A DNA stretch of 59,307 bases from JBBDWJ01 sp040902925 (lineage in GTDB: Bacteria; Acidobacteriota; Terriglobia; Bryobacterales; UBA6623), in assembly GCA_040902925.1 (NCBI GenBank), contig JBBDWJ010000365.1, forward strand, positions 1-59,307. Reading direction: 5' to 3'. Made by a program: the position numbers and the translations under genes. Below are positions 55,320 through 59,307 of the stretch, one piece after another. The notes beneath the pieces were generated by a model. It was not told the origin of the DNA, made no database searches, and worked only from the letters and a program-made list of their open reading frames with translations. How positions within the stretch are numbered: position 1 is the first letter of the stretch; the number at the start of each line of letters is the position of its first letter.

Positions 55320-56543
55320 CTAATCCGCGTGGCGGAACTCGACGCCGGCGAAGCTGACGACCGACTGCTGATCGATGTTCCATTGCTCGTAGAGCAGCAC
55401 TTCCCCCCGCACGTTTTCAGCGGCGCGAAGAAAAGTGTAGATCGGCGAGTAGCCGCACCAGCGCAGGTCGTCGTGTTTGGGGTGAACAAGCTCGAAAAAG
55501 CCCTCCGCGTCGCCTTCGCAGATGCGATCGAGGCGCGCTTCGTCCCGCGTGCGCACCTCCGCGAGCGGACCCTGTTCCGCCGTGGCCGTAAAGGCGTCGC
55601 CGTAGCGGCGGCCGATGTGCGCCATGTCGACACCAAGCACCCAAACGAGCTTGTCGCCGAGCTTGGACGCCATTTCGCCCAGCGCGTCGAGGAACCGCCG
55701 CACGCTCTCGTTGCGCTCCGGAGGCTTCCCCGTTAGCAAGCTCTCGACCAGCGGGCCGCACAGGATTGGCACGGCTTTCAGGTCCGGCTTGCCGAGCGCG
55801 TGTTGGAGAAAAATGCACTGAAACTCGATGGAGTGCTCGGTGGCATGACAATAGTCCTCCATCACGACCGCATCAGGCGCGGCGGATGCCAACCCGTCAA
55901 CGAGCGCGCGGTCGGTCTGGACGGCACCAAAGGGGGTCAGATACGGCTTGCGCGTTAGGCCGAACTTCTCTGGCTGCCCGTAGTGCGACGTGCCCAGAAT
56001 CACGAAAGTGTGGTCGGCATAGCTGGGGTTGAGGCGCCGGTAGGCAGCGGCGTAGCTACGAAAACCGCCTTCCGGGCTGACGTGCGGCGCGGCCAGGGCC
56101 ACCAGCGAGTCCAGCGATGCCGACTCCGGGTCGGCGCCGTACTGACTGAGCCTGACCCGCAACGGTTCGGCCTCGGCGGGATAGCCGCTCTCGGCGTGAG
56201 CAGGCTGCCGCGCTTCGGCGTCCGCGAATTCGTGCTGCTTGCGGTCGCGCATCTCGAAGAAGCGCTCCGATTCCAGAAACCCGTTCTGATCGAGCGCATT
56301 CATCAGGTTGCGGGCAATCTCGGAAGTCTGCAGGTCCCCAGTCAGCTGCGTCAGGCGGGCGCGAAGGTCCAGTTCCGTGTGCTGGCCATCGAACAGCATC
56401 AACATCTGCGCTAGTAGCGGAGGAATGATCGCTACCGCATCGCTGTACTGAAACGGATCGCGGATCAACAGCCCCGGCCGATCGGGCACCGGCGAGGGCA
56501 TGATGTCGAGTTCGCGCCGCAGTCGATATAGGGTCTGGGCCAT
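55320..56543 (-). CDS. MEMO1-family protein (AmmeMemoRadiSam B) with N-terminal extension
   Basis: The 407-residue product has a C-terminal MEMO1 fold (about 135-400): LAAPHVSPEGGFRSYAAAYR, the metal-site FVILGTSHYG, HATEHSIEFQCIFLQHALG, VWVLGVDMAHIGRR and the ending SVVSFAGVEFR. MEMO proteins bind a metal in a dioxygenase-like site; the bacterial AmmeMemoRadiSam set is of unknown function. The first ~115 residues form a separate helical unit (RPGLLIRDPFQYSDAVAIIP, LMLFDGQHTELDLRARLTQL) that resembles a PqqD/winged-helix-type domain. No AMMECR1 or radical SAM partner is in the window. AGGA eight bases upstream supports the ATG at 56543. Confidence 0.87.
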   Translation of the reverse strand: MAQTLYRLRRELDIMPSPVPDRPGLLIRDPFQYSDAVAIIPPLLAQMLMLFDGQHTELDLRARLTQLTGDLQTSEIARNLMNALDQNGFLESERFFEMRDRKQHEFADAEARQPAHAESGYPAEAEPLRVRLSQYGADPESASLDSLVALAAPHVSPEGGFRSYAAAYRRLNPSYADHTFVILGTSHYGQPEKFGLTRKPYLTPFGAVQTDRALVDGLASAAPDAVVMEDYCHATEHSIEFQCIFLQHALGKPDLKAVPILCGPLVESLLTGKPPERNESVRRFLDALGEMASKLGDKLVWVLGVDMAHIGRRYGDAFTATAEQGPLAEVRTRDEARLDRICEGDAEGFFELVHPKHDDLRWCGYSPIYTFLRAAENVRGEVLLYEQWNIDQQSVVSFAGVEFRHAD

Positions 56544-56614
56544 CGAAAATATCCTAGCGTGCCGGGTCCGGCAAAGGCCCCTTTTTGGCTGGCCCATTCA
56601 GGCCGGTAGCGTCC

Positions 56615-56620
56615 TATAAT
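56615..56620 (+). promoter_or_regulatory. consensus -10 element upstream of greA
   Basis: TATAAT at 56615-56620 predicts a start near 56627 and a leader of about 108 nt before greA. No good -35 is visible at 16-18 bp. The position fits the gap between the divergent MEMO-family and greA genes. Confidence 0.45.
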
Positions 56621-56734
56621 ACAGTCAAGGCCCCTTCGGGAAGTTCCAAAACAGCGGGGCCCCTCTATTAGCACGCCTGGCCGCTCGCCAGGCCGCCAGA
56701 CAACGGTAACTTTTCCTTATGGGATTAACCCTCT

Positions 56735-57205
56735 ATGCCTCTTGAAATCACCCAGAAGCTTGCGGACGAGATCAAAGCTCTCGAACATGAACTCCACCAT
56801 GAACTCCCGAAAGAAATTCAGACCGCCCGTGAGTTAGGCGATCTAAGCGAGAATGCCGAATACTCGGCCGCCAAAGAACGGCAGGACTTGGTGGGAGCGC
56901 GTATTGCCCAGCTCAAGAGACGGCTGGCGGATTTGGCCATGGTGGATCTCACCAAGATCCGCAAGGACGCCATAGGGCTGGGATCGCGGGTCCTCGTCTA
57001 CGATGTGAACCAGGAGCGCGAAGTCGAGTATCACCTGGTAACAACTGAGGACTCCGATGTGCCTAACGGCAAGATTTCAACAACCTCTCCGATCGGCCGT
57101 TCCCTGATGGGGAAAAAACCGGGCGACGTCGCAACAGTCCGTTCGCCGGGCGGAGAGCGCGAGTTGGAAATCGTGAAGCTCACCACGATTCATGATCAGG
57201 CGTAG
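56735..57205 (+). CDS. greA: transcription elongation factor GreA
   Basis: GreA rescues backtracked RNA polymerase by stimulating transcript cleavage. The 156-residue product has the N-terminal coiled coil (about 1-75) with the acidic tip LGDLSENAEYSAAKERQ (the two acids that reach the polymerase active site) and the C-terminal FKBP-like domain (STTSPIGRSLMGKKPGDVAT). The second-to-last block (GERELEIVKL) is standard. It is 14 bp upstream of a CDP-alcohol phosphatidyltransferase gene and likely co-transcribed with it. Confidence 0.96.
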   Translation: MPLEITQKLADEIKALEHELHHELPKEIQTARELGDLSENAEYSAAKERQDLVGARIAQLKRRLADLAMVDLTKIRKDAIGLGSRVLVYDVNQEREVEYHLVTTEDSDVPNGKISTTSPIGRSLMGKKPGDVATVRSPGGERELEIVKLTTIHDQA

Positions 57206-57219
57206 GTAAGGTAGAAAGC

Positions 57220-57912
57220 ATGGGAATTACGCGGGCCATTGGAGCCGGCGCTGGTCATGTGCTCAGGGCCCTGGTGTGGGTCCTGACGCTGACTCGCGTT
57301 CACCCGAACGTGTTGACATCCATCGGCCTCGGCATCAATGCCGTGGCGGCGTGGATGCTCGCGCGGGGTGAGTTCCTTTACGCGGGACTGATTGTATTGT
57401 GCGGGGCGATCTTCGACCTCGTGGACGGCCCGGTGGCGCGCCAAAGCAATCGCGTCACGCGGTTCGGCGGTTTTTTGGATTCGGTGCTCGACCGCTACTC
57501 GGATCTGATTCTGCTGATGGGCTTGCTGGTCTACTACGCCAGCATCAACCGGTTCTTTTATATCGTCCTGACAGCGGTCGCGATGACCGGATCAGTGCTG
57601 GTGAGCTATACGCGTGCGCGTGCGGAAAATTGCATTCCCAAGTGCAAGGTCGGGTTTCTGGAACGGCCCGAGCGGATCGTGCTGATCATCATCGGGGCGC
57701 TTTCCAACCACATGGCTCCTGTGTTGTGGGTGCTGGCGGTGCTGTCCAACGTCACCGTGATCCACCGCATCATCTATACCTTCCGGGAAACCAGGGCCAT
57801 CGATCACCTTCCGATCGAGAGCGACGCCCCGGCGCCGAACGCCGAGCCCCCCAAAGCCAAGGGAGCTAACGCCGGCGGCGGAAAACTGCGGGAAGGCTTC
57901 GGCTCAGCCTGA
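57220..57912 (+). CDS. CDP-alcohol phosphatidyltransferase family membrane protein
   Basis: A 230-residue integral membrane enzyme that transfers a phosphatidyl group from CDP-diacylglycerol to an alcohol. The signature D-G-x2-A-R-x8-G-x3-D-x3-D is complete in DGPVARQSNRVTRFGGFLDS plus the following VLDR. About six membrane helices are visible (for example VLTSIGLGINAVAAWML and LIVLCGAIFDLV). The acceptor (glycerol-3-phosphate, inositol phosphate or other) cannot be decided; the C-terminal tail (about 195-230) is hydrophilic and Pro/Ala/Gly-rich. An AAGGT ribosome site precedes the ATG at 57220. Confidence 0.92.
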   Translation: MGITRAIGAGAGHVLRALVWVLTLTRVHPNVLTSIGLGINAVAAWMLARGEFLYAGLIVLCGAIFDLVDGPVARQSNRVTRFGGFLDSVLDRYSDLILLMGLLVYYASINRFFYIVLTAVAMTGSVLVSYTRARAENCIPKCKVGFLERPERIVLIIIGALSNHMAPVLWVLAVLSNVTVIHRIIYTFRETRAIDHLPIESDAPAPNAEPPKAKGANAGGGKLREGFGSA

Positions 57913-57918
57913 AGCGGC

Positions 57919-58071
57919 CTACGAAATGCACGTATCCGCAGCGAGTTTTTCGTAAGCACGGAGAAGTTTCCGACCAAATCGGTTGCGCGCGTCGAATCTC
58001 GTTGACACGAGTGCAGCTTTATCCTCGGGGCGAGTGCCGGCAAGTCGGCTCTCATCCGCCACGAAGTTCAT
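57919..58071 (-). pseudogene. decayed DUF5615 (PIN-like) toxin of a toxin-antitoxin pair
   Basis: The ATG at 58071 overlaps the antitoxin stop codon (ATGA), the usual coupling in this family. The reading frame begins MNFVADES, the standard DUF5615 start, then jumps straight to RLAGTRPEDKAALVS, a segment that normally follows about 65 residues later. The typical ending, GNFSVLTKNSLRIRAF, is present but in another frame (57974-57924). So the gene has lost its middle, including acidic active-site residues, and has a frameshift. The 50-residue frame ending at 57919 is unlikely to be functional. Confidence 0.75.
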
Positions 58072-58301
58072 CCAGCCGCTTCCGTGACCGGATAGATCAC
58101 GTCCGACCTCAGAGCCATTGCCGCGAAGGCCAACGCCGCACGGACCCCCGCCTCGGTCAGGCGCGGGTGAGCGGAGATGATCTGGTCGATGCTCTCTCCG
58201 GCGGCAAGTTTCTCTAGAATTAACTCCACCGTGACTCGGGTCCCAGCCACCACAGGCTTACCCATCATGACAGCAGGATTGGACGTGATGATGGAGTTCA
58301 T
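58068..58301 (-). CDS. DUF433 antitoxin-like protein
   Basis: A 77-residue DUF433 protein: SIITSNPAVMMGKPVVAGTR, VTVELILEKLAAGESIDQII, and HPRLTEAGVRAALAFAAMAL. This is the small helix-turn-helix-like antitoxin that pairs with DUF5615 PIN-like nucleases. The protein looks intact; the paired toxin immediately downstream is degraded. It may survive as a free DNA-binding regulator or simply be in the course of loss. A GGAGACG sequence before the ATG at 58301 is a good ribosome site. Confidence 0.87.
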   Translation of the reverse strand: MNSIITSNPAVMMGKPVVAGTRVTVELILEKLAAGESIDQIISAHPRLTEAGVRAALAFAAMALRSDVIYPVTEAAG

Positions 58302-58481
58302 TTCGTCTCCGTGTTATGGATTGTCGACCGGCAGCGGCAACAACCAGCCGGGCTGCTACTGGTGCCTCGTCACGCTACCACGCTTAGTATATTTCAGCGG
58401 CGACTGGGCTTGAACCAATAGGTTTGGAGGCGATATACGGCCAGGTCGTGGAACCGCACGAACCGCGAGACGAATCCGCGG

Positions 58482-58859
58482 CTATCCCTCCAGAATGACT
58501 TGCGCGATGGCGTTTTCGCTGGTGTGCGACAGCGACACGTGCGCGGCGCGGCAACCGAGCCCAGCGGCGATTTCGGCCGCTTTGCCATGTAAACGCAGCG
58601 TTGGCCGGCCACTGTCTTGGCGCACGATTTCGACGTCTACCCAGCGCACTCCGTGATCCCAGCCGGTCCCGAGCGCTTTCATGGCGGCCTCTTTGGCGGC
58701 GAACCGAGCCGCGTAGCTCTCCGCGCGGCGCATGCGTCCTTCGACGTAGGCGATTTCGCCAACGGTAAAAATGCGCTCCAGGAAGCGCTTTCCGTGGCGT
58801 TCAATGGCGGCGCGGATGCGGTCCACGCGTTCGAGGTCCACACCCGTTCCTACGATCAT
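58482..58859 (-). CDS. acpS: holo-[acyl-carrier-protein] synthase
   Basis: AcpS transfers phosphopantetheine from CoA to acyl carrier protein, which all fatty acid synthesis needs. The 125-residue length is standard. Motifs: the N-terminal IVGTGVDLERVDRI with the metal-binding Asp, AARFAAKEAAMKALGTG with the catalytic Glu and Lys, and VSLSHTSENAIAQVIL at the end. Its ATG shares one base with the stop of nikR (TGATG), so the two genes are coupled on one transcript even though their functions are unrelated. Confidence 0.96.
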   Translation of the reverse strand: MIVGTGVDLERVDRIRAAIERHGKRFLERIFTVGEIAYVEGRMRRAESYAARFAAKEAAMKALGTGWDHGVRWVDVEIVRQDSGRPTLRLHGKAAEIAAGLGCRAAHVSLSHTSENAIAQVILEG

Positions 58860-59275
58860 CAGAGGTCTTTGCCCGCGGAGGAGATGGTCAGCCGGCCGTG
58901 TTTGACGCCCTTGGTACTGATCAACGTGTTGGCGATCTGGTGGACGCGCTGCGCCTGTCCCTTGACGATCAGGACCTCCAGGCAGTTGTCGTGGTCCAGA
59001 TGCACGTGGAGAGTTGAGACGATCGATTCGTGGTGGTCATGCTGCAGGTCCATCAGCTTATCGGCGAGCATGCGGACGTGATGGTCGTATACCAAGGTCA
59101 CCGAGCCGATGACTTCGTGCTCGGGCGATTTCCAGGATTCTTCGACTAACTCGTTGCGAATCATGTCGCGAAAGGCTTCGGAGCGGTTCTCATAGCCGCG
59201 GCGGGCGATCAGGGCGTCGAATTTCTCGAGTAGGTCTTCGTCAATTGCCACCCCGATACGGGCAAGGGTACTCAT
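58859..59275 (-). CDS. nikR: nickel-responsive transcriptional regulator NikR
   Basis: NikR is a ribbon-helix-helix repressor that senses nickel. The 138-residue product has the N-terminal RHH domain (IGVAIDEDLLEKFDALIARR with YENRSEAFRDMIR) and the ACT-like metal domain with the nickel-site pattern: VYDHHVRMLADKLMDLQHDH, then STLHVHLDHDNCLEVLIVKG containing the essential H-x-H and Cys. No nickel transporter, urease or hydrogenase gene is in the window, so its targets lie elsewhere. A TACTCT hexamer lies seven bases before the ATG at 59275. Confidence 0.93.
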   Translation of the reverse strand: MSTLARIGVAIDEDLLEKFDALIARRGYENRSEAFRDMIRNELVEESWKSPEHEVIGSVTLVYDHHVRMLADKLMDLQHDHHESIVSTLHVHLDHDNCLEVLIVKGQAQRVHQIANTLISTKGVKHGRLTISSAGKDL

Positions 59276-59307
59276 GACATGAAGAGTAGCCGAGCCAGGG
59301 GATGGCC

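Overview
The window looks like chromosome from a GC-rich soil Acidobacteriota bacterium, probably a Bryobacter/Solibacter relative. This is inferred from gene content, not from a marker-gene search. The pointers are a secreted protein ending in the Ig-like C-terminal domain abundant in Solibacter (20925-19051), a DUF1549/DUF1553 plus DUF1501 pair (21304-24822), a protein kinase fused to a TolB-like propeller (46496-50071), a PEP-CTERM protein (45799-45065) and a three-part LplT-PlsC-acyl-ACP synthetase fusion (10257-6826). No insertion sequence, prophage or CRISPR array was seen. About 42 intact protein genes, one tRNA and several relics are supported.

Left part (1-18.9 kb): uvrC, whose 3' end runs into a CAGGTG-type repeat cluster; a 1301-residue CHAT protease-STAND-TPR protein; a small hypothetical gene after the phospholipid-repair fusion; a sigma-54 activator with an unrecognised N-terminal domain; NAD-type isocitrate dehydrogenase; a pentapeptide-repeat protein; a Tat-exported TIM-barrel protein; the ammonium channel; a relic of a SpoIIE/RsbU-type phosphatase; an SDR-DUF2867 gene coupled to tspO; and tRNA-Val(CAC).

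Middle (19-44 kb): secreted proteins, a HAD gene broken by an internal deletion, two divergent methyltransferases, tilS-ftsH, fabV and a fabG-like reductase, a glucan phosphorylase, a GT2 glycosyltransferase, a ceramidase-like secreted protein, dksA with a clear sigma-70 promoter, comF, an HNH nuclease, a TonB-like protein, and iscS-mnmA. The last pair serves tRNA 2-thiolation: IscS supplies sulfur and MnmA installs it.

Right part (44-59.3 kb): a SAM hydrolase (DUF62), a PEP-CTERM protein, a receptor with two kinase domains, a methyltransferase / aldo-keto reductase / lactonase-like run that could oxidise an aldose such as L-fucose, a Tat/lipoprotein sulfatase, a MEMO1-family protein, greA, a CDP-alcohol phosphatidyltransferase, a decayed DUF433/DUF5615 toxin-antitoxin module, and nikR-acpS.

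Most of the window is housekeeping and accessory metabolism. The best candidates for new biology are the stand-alone CHAT-STAND protein, the tandem-kinase receptor, the sigma-54 activator with a novel sensory domain, dispersed ACAGGC palindromes and a perfect 31-bp inverted repeat, and recurring -10-like hexamers placed six or seven bases before start codons, which suggests leaderless transcripts.
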